Position numbers and translations under genes: made by a program
Notes under the pieces: generated by a model
Database searches by the model: none
What the model was told of the DNA's origin: nothing
The model's input: only the letters and a program-made list of their open reading frames with translations
Part shown: positions 8,101 through 14,332 of the stretch, in pieces
Layout: every line of letters begins with the position of its first letter
Position numbering within the stretch: position 1 is the first letter of the stretch
Assembly: GCA_937899055.1 (NCBI GenBank)
Contig: CALBPX010000041.1
Coordinates: 1 to 64,000, forward strand
Direction: 5' to 3'
DNA from: an uncultured Bacteroidales bacterium
GTDB taxonomy: Bacteria; Bacteroidota; Bacteroidia; Bacteroidales; UBA932
Length of the DNA stretch: 64,000 nucleotides

Positions 8101-9255
8101 CAGGGTGATTTCCTTGCTTGCCAGTTCACAAAGATTGATCAGTCCTTTCTGGGATTTTAAACGCCGCTGAAAGAAAATAATCTCATTTTCTATCTTCTTT
8201 CTCAATTCTTCATTAAGTTCTTTGTGAAATTGAGATTGGGTTCTCCAAATGGTGTTGAATTCATCTATGTAGTCCTGTCTGTAGAATATGAGGTTTCTTG
8301 TGCTGAAATGTGGATCCTGACAGATTTTTTCATAAATCCATTGTCCTACAGTTTTCTTGTTGAAATACAGTTCTTTGCTCCTGTCACTTATCTCTCCAAG
8401 ATAACCGCTGGAATTCTTTATGTTTCCACCGATATCGCTGATTACATATGCCAGAACCTCTTTTTCAAGTTTTTCAGTCAGGGCAGCCTTTCTCCACTTG
8501 AACCCTTGAAGTTTTTTCTCTTTACCTTTGTTCTCGGCCGTGTATATTCCATATTTTGCCAGGAAAATCTTTGATATATCATTTCGCCCCCGTCCACCTA
8601 CTTGTTTGCGGAAATCGTCTGTGAGAATATCCGGGTGAAACGCCTTTTGGAAATTCCATATTGCATCAAGTTCCTTCTCAAGGTCCGATTTGTAGAAATC
8701 GGGAATATATTTCTTTCCGGATTTGAGAAGTTCCAGTCCAAACTCTCCAGGAGTAAGATTTCTTTCAAACAGAATCTTTGCTACATCCCTATTGTCAATG
8801 GCAGTACCGTCATTTCCGGCATCGGTCTTTCTGTTACTCTTGTAGCCCCTCTTCTTGTTTATCATAAGGAGGACTTTGGATAGTTGTTCCAGAGAAATCT
8901 CTTCGGTTGCGGATTTTGCCCTAAGGCGATAGGTTTCAAATGTGGTGCGATTCCCGTTTTCAGAAAGAATAGTCTTGTCAGAGATCCAACCCAGATTACT
9001 TAAAAGCCGTTTGAGACTATTCCGTCTTAATTCATATCTCTTTATGTTTCTTCTCATGGATCTCTTCTGCCTTCTCCCTGCATTAGTCGTGATATCCTTT
9101 CCCTGCTCAAAAGACCCTTTCTCATCAACAGTAAGCGGGTTGACCCTCACTCCAGCTTTAATGATTGAAGACTTCTCTCCATCAGTTTCGGCTTGGTTTA
9201 CCAAAGCCCATCCAATACTTGTTGTACCTAAATCAAGTCCTAAAACTTTTTTCAT
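5119..9255 (-). CDS. cas9: Cas9 RNA-guided endonuclease, subtype II-C
   Basis: With the ATG at 9255 the protein has 1378 residues and begins MKKVLGLDLGTTSIGW. RuvC-I carries D8. An Arg-rich bridge helix (GRRQKRSMRRNIKRYELRR) follows near residues 60-80. RuvC-II has E684 (EIHVEFAREL). HNH has H768 in DIEHIIPQALL, and RuvC-III has H933 and D936 in HHEMDA. The last ~440 residues form the WED/PAM-interacting part. All five nuclease residues are present. A frame 24 codons longer exists, but it runs into the tracrRNA anti-repeat and lacks Cas9 similarity, so 9255 is preferred. No consensus leftward promoter was found. The length matches Bacteroidota II-C enzymes. AT content is higher than in the flanking housekeeping genes, which fits horizontal acquisition. 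Confidence 0.98.
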   Translation of the reverse strand: MKKVLGLDLGTTSIGWALVNQAETDGEKSSIIKAGVRVNPLTVDEKGSFEQGKDITTNAGRRQKRSMRRNIKRYELRRNSLKRLLSNLGWISDKTILSENGNRTTFETYRLRAKSATEEISLEQLSKVLLMINKKRGYKSNRKTDAGNDGTAIDNRDVAKILFERNLTPGEFGLELLKSGKKYIPDFYKSDLEKELDAIWNFQKAFHPDILTDDFRKQVGGRGRNDISKIFLAKYGIYTAENKGKEKKLQGFKWRKAALTEKLEKEVLAYVISDIGGNIKNSSGYLGEISDRSKELYFNKKTVGQWIYEKICQDPHFSTRNLIFYRQDYIDEFNTIWRTQSQFHKELNEELRKKIENEIIFFQRRLKSQKGLINLCELASKEITLKINGKDKKVMRGPRVAPRSSLVFQEFKMWQNINNIKLINKLDGEERPLDQDEKNKIANELRVKGNMDSKDVLKIMFGKDSKYYETNYEKIQGNETFAAFISQFLKAIGSIDDSEYDPKKFAADYIMDILNVKFKEFGFNQKILSINYLLPKEDFEKQPLFCLWHLLYSYEGDNSRTGDESLVSKISEISGFPENLSRIVSGIKFKDDYGSLSHKAMIKILPYLMDGNTYDVACAYAGYNHSKRSLSKQQIEDKPLVEKLTVLPKNSLRNPVVEKILNQMINTINTLGDYYGKPDEIHVEFARELKQNKQQRERAYTSNLEKEKQNTEDSKILKESFGIKNPTKNDILRYKLYKELESNGYKALYSNRKIQKEEIFSNHVDIEHIIPQALLFDDSYSNKTLEFKDVNIKKGRQTARDFVESEYGKEELEQYERRVKDLYSSNKITKAKMNKLLMKQSDIPEDFVARDLNDSRYIAVKAREILESYVKTVVPTNGSITARLREDWQLVDIMKELNMPKYQKAGLTHKEERNGQEIEIIDDWTKRKDHRHHEMDALTIAFTKPSHIKYLNDLNQVIGESGTIFDEAASAVIKNSKGKKILTPPMPLDELRTAFKKELESTLVSIKAKNKVVTRNINRSKKKNGYNQTVELTPRGQLHMETIYGKRTIYETFEEKVGGTLTADKIAFVSSLKERVALLKRLAEFGGDPKKAFTGKNSVDKNPIWLDDNHTGKIGVKVKCTRPQTVYAIRKDISPDLNLDKVLDSGCKKILQERLNEFNNDSRKAFSNLDRNPIWLNKEKGIQLKRVTIAENIPGVALHDKRDKDGNLILDSEGNSQGSDYVNLSNNHHVAIYKDADGEYQEKVVTFFEALERVSQGLKPVDKDYKKSEGWTFLFSMKINEMFVFPRTDKDGNIVFNPEDIDLTDKSNYAIISPNLFRIQKLSSKYYSFRHHLETNLENTKQLQDITWKRITKISNLAGVVKVRINHIGEIVQTGEYD

Positions 9256-9269
9256 ATTCAGAAAATTTT

Positions 9270-9277
9270 TACATTTG
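9270..9277 (+). promoter_or_regulatory. tracrRNA -7 promoter element
   Basis: TACATTTG matches TAnnTTTG and ends 6 bp before the GAATT start of the anti-repeat, so transcription would begin about at the anti-repeat. The expected -33 position (about 9247-9250) is TTTT rather than TTTG, and it falls inside the first codons of cas9 on the other strand. Confidence 0.6.
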
Positions 9278-9280
9278 CGT

Positions 9281-9362
9281 AAGAATTTGAGCAATTCACA
9301 ATAAGGATTATTCCGTTGTGAAAACATTCGGAGCGGGCTTAGCGGCTCGCTCTTGTTATTTT
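9281..9362 (+). ncRNA. tracrRNA
   Basis: GCAATTCACAA (9291-9301) is an exact complement of repeat positions 2-12. GAATT (9283-9287) can pair with repeat positions 18-22 across a small bulge, as in other type II duplexes. After it comes AATAAGG, as in II-C tracrRNAs, then GTGAAAACATTC, then a terminator stem GAGCGGGC/GCTCGCTC (9331-9352) followed by TTGTTATTTT. It is transcribed divergently from cas9. TTGTGAA (9316-9322) repeats the first bases of the CRISPR repeat and could pair with TTCACAA (9295-9301) in the same RNA. The exact ends are estimates. Confidence 0.9.
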
Positions 9363-9364
9363 AC
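9331..9364 (+). terminator. tracrRNA terminator
   Basis: An 8-bp stem (GAGCGGGC/GCTCGCTC with one G-U pair) and a 6-nt loop are followed by a T-rich run. The same stem serves as the 3' hairpin of the tracrRNA. Confidence 0.8.
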
Positions 9365-9444
9365 ACAATAAGAACCTCTTTGCTCTGAGTGTAAATTTAG
9401 CATTTTTTAGGGAACTATATACCTGTTGTTTGCAGATGCGCTGA

Positions 9445-9452
9445 TATTTTTG
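9445..9452 (+). promoter_or_regulatory. Promoter -7 element of the hibernation-factor gene
   Basis: TATTTTTG fits TAnnTTTG. A TTG at 9426-9428 gives a 16-bp spacing, slightly short. The predicted start is about 40 bp before the ATG at 9496. Confidence 0.5.
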
Positions 9453-9495
9453 TATATTTACGAAACAGTTTAACCAATTAAATAGGAGGTTGATT

Positions 9496-9789
9496 ATGGA
9501 AATTAGAATCCAATCAGTTAAGTTTGATGCAGATGAGAAACTTCTTGCATTTGTAGAGAAGAAGGTTGAGAAACTTGAGAAGTTCTTCGATGGCTTCATG
9601 GAGGCAGACGTTACACTGAGCCTGCTTCCGGATCAGCTGAACAAAGAATGCAAAGTAAAGCTTCAGGTTCCAACAGACGACATCATCGTTACCAGAAATG
9701 CAAAAAGCTTTGAGGATGCAGTTGTAGATTGCGTAGATGTACTTAAGGGTCAACTGGTTAAATTAAAGGAAAAGAAGTTCGGCAGATAA
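9496..9789 (+). CDS. hpf: Ribosome hibernation promoting factor, short form (HPF/RaiA family)
   Basis: This 97-residue protein has the beta-alpha-beta-beta-beta-alpha fold pattern of the family: EIRIQSVKFDADEKLLAFVEKKVEKLEKFF, then a strand region ending CKVKLQVPTDDIIVTRNAKSFEDAVVDCVDVL, then a Lys-rich tail. It binds the small ribosomal subunit near the mRNA channel and inactivates or dimerises ribosomes when growth slows. It lacks the C-terminal extension of long HPF. The ATG at 9496 is chosen over a TTG at 9490 because AGGAGG (9484-9489) lies six bases before it, an unusually strong ribosome-binding site for this phylum. It is monocistronic and converges with lplA. Confidence 0.9.
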   Translation: MEIRIQSVKFDADEKLLAFVEKKVEKLEKFFDGFMEADVTLSLLPDQLNKECKVKLQVPTDDIIVTRNAKSFEDAVVDCVDVLKGQLVKLKEKKFGR

Positions 9790-9800
9790 TAGTAAGTCTG

Positions 9801-10841
9801 TCAGAAGAACAGGCTTACGAAATCTTCAGGACAAATACCGCTGAAGTAGGCGCCCAGATCAAGGGTGCCTATTTTTTTGCTCAGCTGCTCTCTTGTATGA
9901 GGCGTGCCTTTGAGCGTGGCTGTAAGTTCCTCGGTGGGGCGGGTGAAGAAATAGTCTCCTTTTATGTCTGCCTCAGCGATGACTCCGTCTTTGATGTTCA
10001 GGTATAGTTCAACAATACCGCCCTTGAACCGCTTGATATTGGTGAAAGTGTAGGAGGGGCTCTTGCCGTAGTTCCAGAGGTTCAGGTCATATTTGCAGGA
10101 CTTCAGGCGCTCTATCTGAGCCAGATTCTTTTCTGTGAGGGAGTAGGGGATTATATCGTTGAACTTCTTGCAGATATGTTCTCCCAGAAAGTTCTTGAAC
10201 CATGTGGAATCTGCGCAGCCGGAATTGTCTTTGAGGCATTTGGCGGCAATGCTGTTTTGGGCAATGCCTTCCGTAGTCAGGTGTTCCTTTATGTTGGTTA
10301 CTCTTTTGACATTGCTTTTGACGGCTTTGCCGATGAACTTTTCAGGCCTGGATTTCAGGGCTTTGGAAAGGTCTGTCTTGCTCACGTCAAACATGAGGGT
10401 TCCGTGCATCAGTACCCTGTTTTTGTGTATGCAGATGGCATTGCCCGAAAACTTCAGGCCGTCTATTACAAGATCGTTACGGCCTTCCAGACAGGCGTTT
10501 ATGCCTATGCTCCGGAGGGCTTGGGTAATAGGACGGGTATAGCGGCGGAACATGTCGGAAGTGTCAGATGTCTGGTCTGTGTTCTGGATGAAGGTGTAGT
10601 TGAGGTTTCCCAGATCGTGGAAGACGGCACCTCCGCCGGTCAGCCGCCTTACAACAGGAATGTGGTGAGCAGCAGTATATTCCGTGTCAATCTCAGCAAC
10701 GGTGTTCTGGTACCGGCCTACTATGATAGAGGGAGAATTACGCCAGAGGCGGAAGATGTCATGGTCTGTTTCCTTGAGCAGGAATTCTTCTTCTGCAAGG
10801 TTGAAGTGAGGGTCCGTAGAAGAATCTGAAATGAACAGCAT
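9801..10841 (-). CDS. lplA: Lipoate-protein ligase A
   Basis: This 346-residue ligase attaches free lipoate, via lipoyl-AMP, to lysines of 2-oxoacid dehydrogenase E2 or glycine-cleavage H proteins. Visible motifs are FNLAEEEFLL near the start, PSIIVGRYQN (about 36-45), the lipoate/ATP loop RRLTGGGAVFHDLGNLNYTF (about 65-84), and the catalytic region LVIDGLKFSGNA. The last ~90 residues form the accessory C-terminal domain that bacterial LplA uses for the adenylation step. It lies 18 bp after the PAP2 gene on the same strand and probably ends the hpt-adk-obg-PAP2-lplA cluster. It converges on hpf with 11 bp between them. Confidence 0.93.
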   Translation of the reverse strand: MLFISDSSTDPHFNLAEEEFLLKETDHDIFRLWRNSPSIIVGRYQNTVAEIDTEYTAAHHIPVVRRLTGGGAVFHDLGNLNYTFIQNTDQTSDTSDMFRRYTRPITQALRSIGINACLEGRNDLVIDGLKFSGNAICIHKNRVLMHGTLMFDVSKTDLSKALKSRPEKFIGKAVKSNVKRVTNIKEHLTTEGIAQNSIAAKCLKDNSGCADSTWFKNFLGEHICKKFNDIIPYSLTEKNLAQIERLKSCKYDLNLWNYGKSPSYTFTNIKRFKGGIVELYLNIKDGVIAEADIKGDYFFTRPTEELTATLKGTPHTREQLSKKIGTLDLGAYFSGICPEDFVSLFF

Positions 10842-10859
10842 CGCTGAGTATTGAGGTTG

Positions 10860-11480
10860 CTACTGAATTTTTGTTACGAGGTTCTTGCTGCTGAGAAATT
10901 TTATCATTACCGAACCAAAGAGGAAAGCCAGCCAGCCAGCCAATGCGCCAAATGCCATGCCGCAGACAACGTCTCCTGCAAAATGCCTTGCAAGATATAT
11001 TCTGCTGTAACAAACTCCCAGGGCAACTATGGAAAGCATTATGAATATGAACTTTCTGCGTATGAAAAGAAGAGCTACGAATGTGAATCCAGATATGTTT
11101 GCAGCATGGTTTGAAACAAAGCCGTACAGCCCGCCTTTGCCGTCGGGGGTACTCACAAGATCCCAGATGTAAAAGTCGTAGCCAGGTCTGAGCCGTTGGA
11201 TCTCAGGCTTAAAGATACAATGTCCAATCTGATCCGTAATGCCGAAAGCTAAGAAGCATGCCCCTATGATGATAAACGATACCAGCCAGTTGTTCCTGTA
11301 TTCAGCACCCCTTATCATAAACTGCTTACGGCAGATAATGTAGAACAGCAGTAGCAGATAAATGGGAACCAGATTCCATTTATGCGTCAAGCCGAGCATG
11401 ACGTTGTCCCAAAAAGGGGAATGGGCGCTGTTTATGGCCACTGTCACAGTTCTGTCGAGGTTAAGCAGGTAGTCAATCAT
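10860..11480 (-). CDS. PAP2-family membrane phosphatase
   Basis: This 206-residue protein has about five to six membrane segments and the acid-phosphatase signature in three parts: KPEIQRLRP, then SNHAAN (the usual SGH variant seen in Bacteroidota), then SRIYLARHFAGDV with the catalytic His. Substrates in the family include undecaprenyl pyrophosphate, phosphatidate and lipid A phosphates; which one applies here is unknown. The ATG at 11480 is chosen because it makes an ATGA overlap with the obg stop; an upstream ATG at 11501 would overlap obg by 25 bp. Translational coupling with obg is likely. Confidence 0.85.
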   Translation of the reverse strand: MIDYLLNLDRTVTVAINSAHSPFWDNVMLGLTHKWNLVPIYLLLLFYIICRKQFMIRGAEYRNNWLVSFIIIGACFLAFGITDQIGHCIFKPEIQRLRPGYDFYIWDLVSTPDGKGGLYGFVSNHAANISGFTFVALLFIRRKFIFIMLSIVALGVCYSRIYLARHFAGDVVCGMAFGALAGWLAFLFGSVMIKFLSSKNLVTKIQ

Positions 11481-12478
11481 TGTTTGTGTAACGTTTTCCA
11501 AATAAGCTCTTTAAGTTCTTTAAGGCCCTCTCCGGTAACGGAGGAGATGAATACATGGGGTATTTTCTTGGGAGCTTTCCTCCTCAGCGATGAAATCAGA
11601 TCCTTGTCTCCGCCAAGAAGGTCGCTCTTGGTGATTGCCAGAATCCGGTCTTTATCCAGAAGTTCCGGATTGTACATCTTGAGTTCGTTGAGAAGGATTC
11701 TGTATTCCTTTGCAATCTCAAGATTTTCAGCCGAAACCATGAACAGCAATATGGAGTTGCGCTCTATGTGTCTGAGGAATCTGTGCCCGAGGCCACGGCC
11801 TTCGTGAGCCCCTTCTATGATGCCAGGGATGTCGGCCATTACAAAGGACTGGTCGTCGTAATATCTGACAATGCCGATACTCGGCTCCAGGGTTGTAAAT
11901 GCGTAGTCGGCAATTTTGGGGTGAGCGGCCGAAACCGCAGACAGCAGCGTAGATTTTCCGGCATTCGGAAAGCCTACCAGGCCTACATCGGCCAATACCT
12001 TCATTTCCAGTATAAACCAGCCTTCGCTTCCGGGTTCTCCTTCCTGAGCAAACTTGGGCGTCTGGCGTGTGGCTGTCTTGAAGAATGCATTGCCCTTGCC
12101 GCCCCGTCCACCCTTGAGCAGGGTGCATCTCTGACCATGCTGGGTAACTTCGCCGATAATTTCTCCGGTTTCTGCATTTTTGGCTACGGTGCCCAGGGGA
12201 ACTTTCAGGATTACGTCTTTGGCATCGGCTCCGGTACAGAGGTTGCCGCCTCCGTTTTCTCCGTTTTCTGCGCTGATGTGCTTGCGGAACTTGAGGCTGA
12301 TCAGAGTCCACATCTGGCTGTCGCCCTGCATGATGACGCTGCCGCCCTTACCGCCGTTGCCTCCGTCCGGCCCGCCTTTGTCTATGAACTTTTCTCTGTG
12401 CAGATGCATGGAGCCGTTACCCCCGTTGCCGGAGGTAAGGTGGAGTTTTACATAGTCAACAAAATCGGTGTTGGGCAT
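11477..12478 (-). CDS. obgE: Obg/CgtA family GTPase
   Basis: This 333-residue protein has the Gly-rich Obg fold in the first ~158 residues (DYVKLHLTSGNGGNGSMHLHREK..GGPDGGNGGKGG). The G domain follows, with GFPNAGKSTLLSA (P-loop), TTLEPSIG (switch I), DIPGIIEGAHEGRGLG (G3) and TKSD (G4). The protein acts in large-subunit assembly and stress control. The ATG at 12478 is used; an upstream in-frame start would add 27 residues without similarity and overlap adk. It starts 12 bp after the adk stop and its stop overlaps the PAP2 start. Confidence 0.96.
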   Translation of the reverse strand: MPNTDFVDYVKLHLTSGNGGNGSMHLHREKFIDKGGPDGGNGGKGGSVIMQGDSQMWTLISLKFRKHISAENGENGGGNLCTGADAKDVILKVPLGTVAKNAETGEIIGEVTQHGQRCTLLKGGRGGKGNAFFKTATRQTPKFAQEGEPGSEGWFILEMKVLADVGLVGFPNAGKSTLLSAVSAAHPKIADYAFTTLEPSIGIVRYYDDQSFVMADIPGIIEGAHEGRGLGHRFLRHIERNSILLFMVSAENLEIAKEYRILLNELKMYNPELLDKDRILAITKSDLLGGDKDLISSLRRKAPKKIPHVFISSVTGEGLKELKELIWKTLHKQ

Positions 12479-12489
12479 CTTATGCTGGT

Positions 12490-13059
12490 TTAGTCTTCTA
12501 TCTGATTGCAGATGCAGCCGAACACTTCTTCTATGGTCTGTTCGCCGGGGATGGGGCAATAGTTGCCCTTCTGCGTGTAATAGCCTATCAGAGGCTCGGT
12601 CTTCTGATGATAAGTATCTATCCTGTTTTGGATTACGGCAGGGTCTGCATCGTCCTTGCGGCCTTCTGTCCTGGCGCGGTTGGATATCCTTTCAAAGATG
12701 GTTTCATCGCTGATGACAAGAGACAGAACCTTGTCAACCTTTTCTCCGGTCTGAGAAAGCATTTCGTCAAGCTTTTCGGCCTGAGCTATGGTACGGGGGA
12801 AGCCGTCCAGAAGAAAGCCGTTGACATCCTTGTTGGAGGCAAAAGTGGTCTTTATCATGCCTACAACTACCTCATCCGGAACCAGTTGCCCGTTGTTGAT
12901 GAGCTGTTTTGCCTGAAGCCCCAGAGGGGTTCCCTCGGCCATTTCCTTGCGCAGCAAATCTCCGGTTGAGATGTGCATGAGGTTGAACTTTTCTTTGATG
13001 AACTTTGCCTGGGTTCCCTTTCCGGCACCCGGAGGGCCGAACAAAATATAATACTTCAT
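12490..13059 (-). CDS. adk: Adenylate kinase (short form)
   Basis: This 189-residue enzyme interconverts ATP+AMP and 2 ADP. It shows the P-loop GPPGAGKGTQA (residues 8-18), the AMP-binding segment HISTGDLLRKEM, GFLLDGFPRT, and RARTEGRKDDADPAVIQNR in place of a full LID. It therefore belongs to the short class without the zinc-binding LID, as is common in Bacteroidota. It lies 7 bp after hpt and 11 bp before obg in a leftward cluster. All key Arg residues for phosphate transfer are visible. Confidence 0.96.
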   Translation of the reverse strand: MKYYILFGPPGAGKGTQAKFIKEKFNLMHISTGDLLRKEMAEGTPLGLQAKQLINNGQLVPDEVVVGMIKTTFASNKDVNGFLLDGFPRTIAQAEKLDEMLSQTGEKVDKVLSLVISDETIFERISNRARTEGRKDDADPAVIQNRIDTYHQKTEPLIGYYTQKGNYCPIPGEQTIEEVFGCICNQIED

Positions 13060-13066
13060 ACCGCTG

Positions 13067-13642
13067 TTATTCTATGTTTATGCTTTTGCGCCTTTCGGTT
13101 TCCTCTATGTCAAGAACATATATGTCTTTCAGATTACGCCCTATCTGATCATAGTCCAGACCGTAGCCTACAATGAAATCGTTTGGAATGCTGAGGGCCG
13201 GATAGTCCACGTTGAGGGTTCCCTTGTAGTTGTTGGGCTTAAGGAGCAGCGATGCATATCTTATGCTTCTGGCTCCGGCATCCTTGAGTATCTGGTCCAG
13301 TTCCATGATAGTGTTGCCGGTATCTACAATGTCCTCTACCACAATGACATTGCGGCCTCGTACGCTTTGGGTCAGACCCAGCATCTGCTTTACTTTTCCG
13401 GTAGATGAAGTGCCCTCGTAAGAAGCCAGGCGTATGAAGCAGATTTCGCAGTCAACCTCTATGCGTTTCATGAGGTCACCCAAAAACATGAAGCAGCCGG
13501 TAAGAACTCCCAGGAATATGGGTTTGTCTTCTGTGCTGTAGTCTGAGTTTATTTTTTTTGCAACTTCGTCAACCGCCTTCAGGATTTGGTCGTGAGTAAG
13601 GTAGAGTTTGAAGTTTTTGTCGTAAAGCTGAACGTTTTTCAT
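13067..13642 (-). CDS. hpt: Hypoxanthine phosphoribosyltransferase
   Basis: This 191-residue purine-salvage enzyme makes IMP/GMP from free bases and PRPP. The PRPP-binding motif VIVVEDIVDTGNTIMEL is clear, preceded by GVLTGCFMFLGDL (pyrophosphate loop) and followed by the base-binding region near PNDFIVGYGLDYDQIGRNL. The start at 13642 (MKNVQLYDKNFKLYLT) is preferred; a frame 20 codons longer overlaps the promoter region shared with purE. It heads the leftward hpt-adk-obg cluster and is divergent from purE, linking salvage and de novo purine synthesis at one intergenic region. Confidence 0.95.
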   Translation of the reverse strand: MKNVQLYDKNFKLYLTHDQILKAVDEVAKKINSDYSTEDKPIFLGVLTGCFMFLGDLMKRIEVDCEICFIRLASYEGTSSTGKVKQMLGLTQSVRGRNVIVVEDIVDTGNTIMELDQILKDAGARSIRYASLLLKPNNYKGTLNVDYPALSIPNDFIVGYGLDYDQIGRNLKDIYVLDIEETERRKSINIE

Positions 13643-13652
13643 ATCGGTAGTG

Positions 13653-13683
13653 TTGTTATCAGCCCCAAATTTAGGTATTTTTG
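13653..13683 (+). promoter_or_regulatory. purE promoter
   Basis: TTG (13653-13655), 20 bp, TATTTTTG (13676-13683) fits the Bacteroidota promoter. The purE ATG at 13717 lies 33 bp downstream. The hpt -7 element overlaps the spacer of this promoter on the other strand. Confidence 0.65.
13666..13673 (-). promoter_or_regulatory. hpt -7 promoter element
   Basis: Read on the minus strand this is TAAATTTG, matching TAnnTTTG, 24 bp upstream of the hpt start at 13642. No well-spaced TTG was found. Confidence 0.45.
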
Positions 13684-13716
13684 CCCAAAGAATAATAACC
13701 AAACCAAATACCCTCT

Positions 13717-14232
13717 ATGAAACCTCTTGTAAGCATAATCATGGGCAGCACCTCAGACCTTAAAATTATGGAGGCAGCGGCCGGTTTTCTTGACCAGATG
13801 CAGATTCCGTTTGAAATCAACGCCCTTTCTGCCCACCGGACGCCGCAGATGGTGGCAGATTATGCAAAATCGGCAGAAAGCCGGGGCATAAAGGTTATCA
13901 TTGCCGGAGCCGGAGGAGCCGCTCACCTGCCGGGAGTCATAGCTGCATCAACCAACCTTCCGGTCATAGGGGTTCCAATCAAATCCTCCAACTCGTTGGA
14001 AGGCATAGATTCCATTCTTTCAATACTTCAGATGCCCTCCGGAATACCTGTGGCAACAATGGCGCTGGACGGAGCCAAGAATGCGGCAATCTTTGCCGTA
14101 CAGATTCTTTCAATTTCAGACCCCGGAATTGCACAGCGTTCAAAACTTTTCAAGAGTCAGTTGGCAGACAAGGTTACAAAGGCAAATGAAGAGCTTAAAA
14201 CACTTGGTTACAAGTATTTGGTAAACGATTAA
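13717..14232 (+). CDS. purE: N5-carboxyaminoimidazole ribonucleotide mutase
   Basis: This 171-residue class I PurE catalyses conversion of N5-CAIR to CAIR in de novo purine synthesis. It opens with SIIMGSTSDLKIM, has the catalytic region INALSAHRTP (the conserved His), and contains AGAGGAAHLPGVIAAST and GVPIKSSNSLEGIDSILSILQMP, all near-universal. Its partner purC is also in this window (40160-41110) but is not adjacent. It is followed by a strong terminator (14295-14327) and is probably monocistronic. Confidence 0.97.
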   Translation: MKPLVSIIMGSTSDLKIMEAAAGFLDQMQIPFEINALSAHRTPQMVADYAKSAESRGIKVIIAGAGGAAHLPGVIAASTNLPVIGVPIKSSNSLEGIDSILSILQMPSGIPVATMALDGAKNAAIFAVQILSISDPGIAQRSKLFKSQLADKVTKANEELKTLGYKYLVND

Positions 14233-14294
14233 AATCTTTTGACACAGTTTGCCCGTCATTGTCCGCTCAGGGGCAGGGTACATTTTACGTTTTA

Positions 14295-14327
14295 GCATCC
14301 GGTTTATCAGGCCGGATGTTATTTTTG
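14295..14327 (+). terminator. purE terminator
   Basis: CATCCGG (14296-14302) and CCGGATG (14312-14318) form a GC-rich stem with a 9-nt loop, followed by TTATTTTTG. The T run also forms TATTTTTG, a candidate -7 element for the next gene. Confidence 0.8.
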
Positions 14328-14332
14328 CCGCC

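Noticed and set aside
9256..9327. Longer N-terminus for Cas9, starting at 9327
   Set aside because: The extra 24 codons lie on the complement of the tracrRNA anti-repeat and show no Cas9 similarity; RuvC-I begins directly after the ATG at 9255.
9792..9818. Hairpin GTAAGTCTGT/ACAGGCTTAC between hpf and lplA as a terminator
   Set aside because: The stem is good, but it includes the end of lplA and no T run follows on either strand; left out as unproven.
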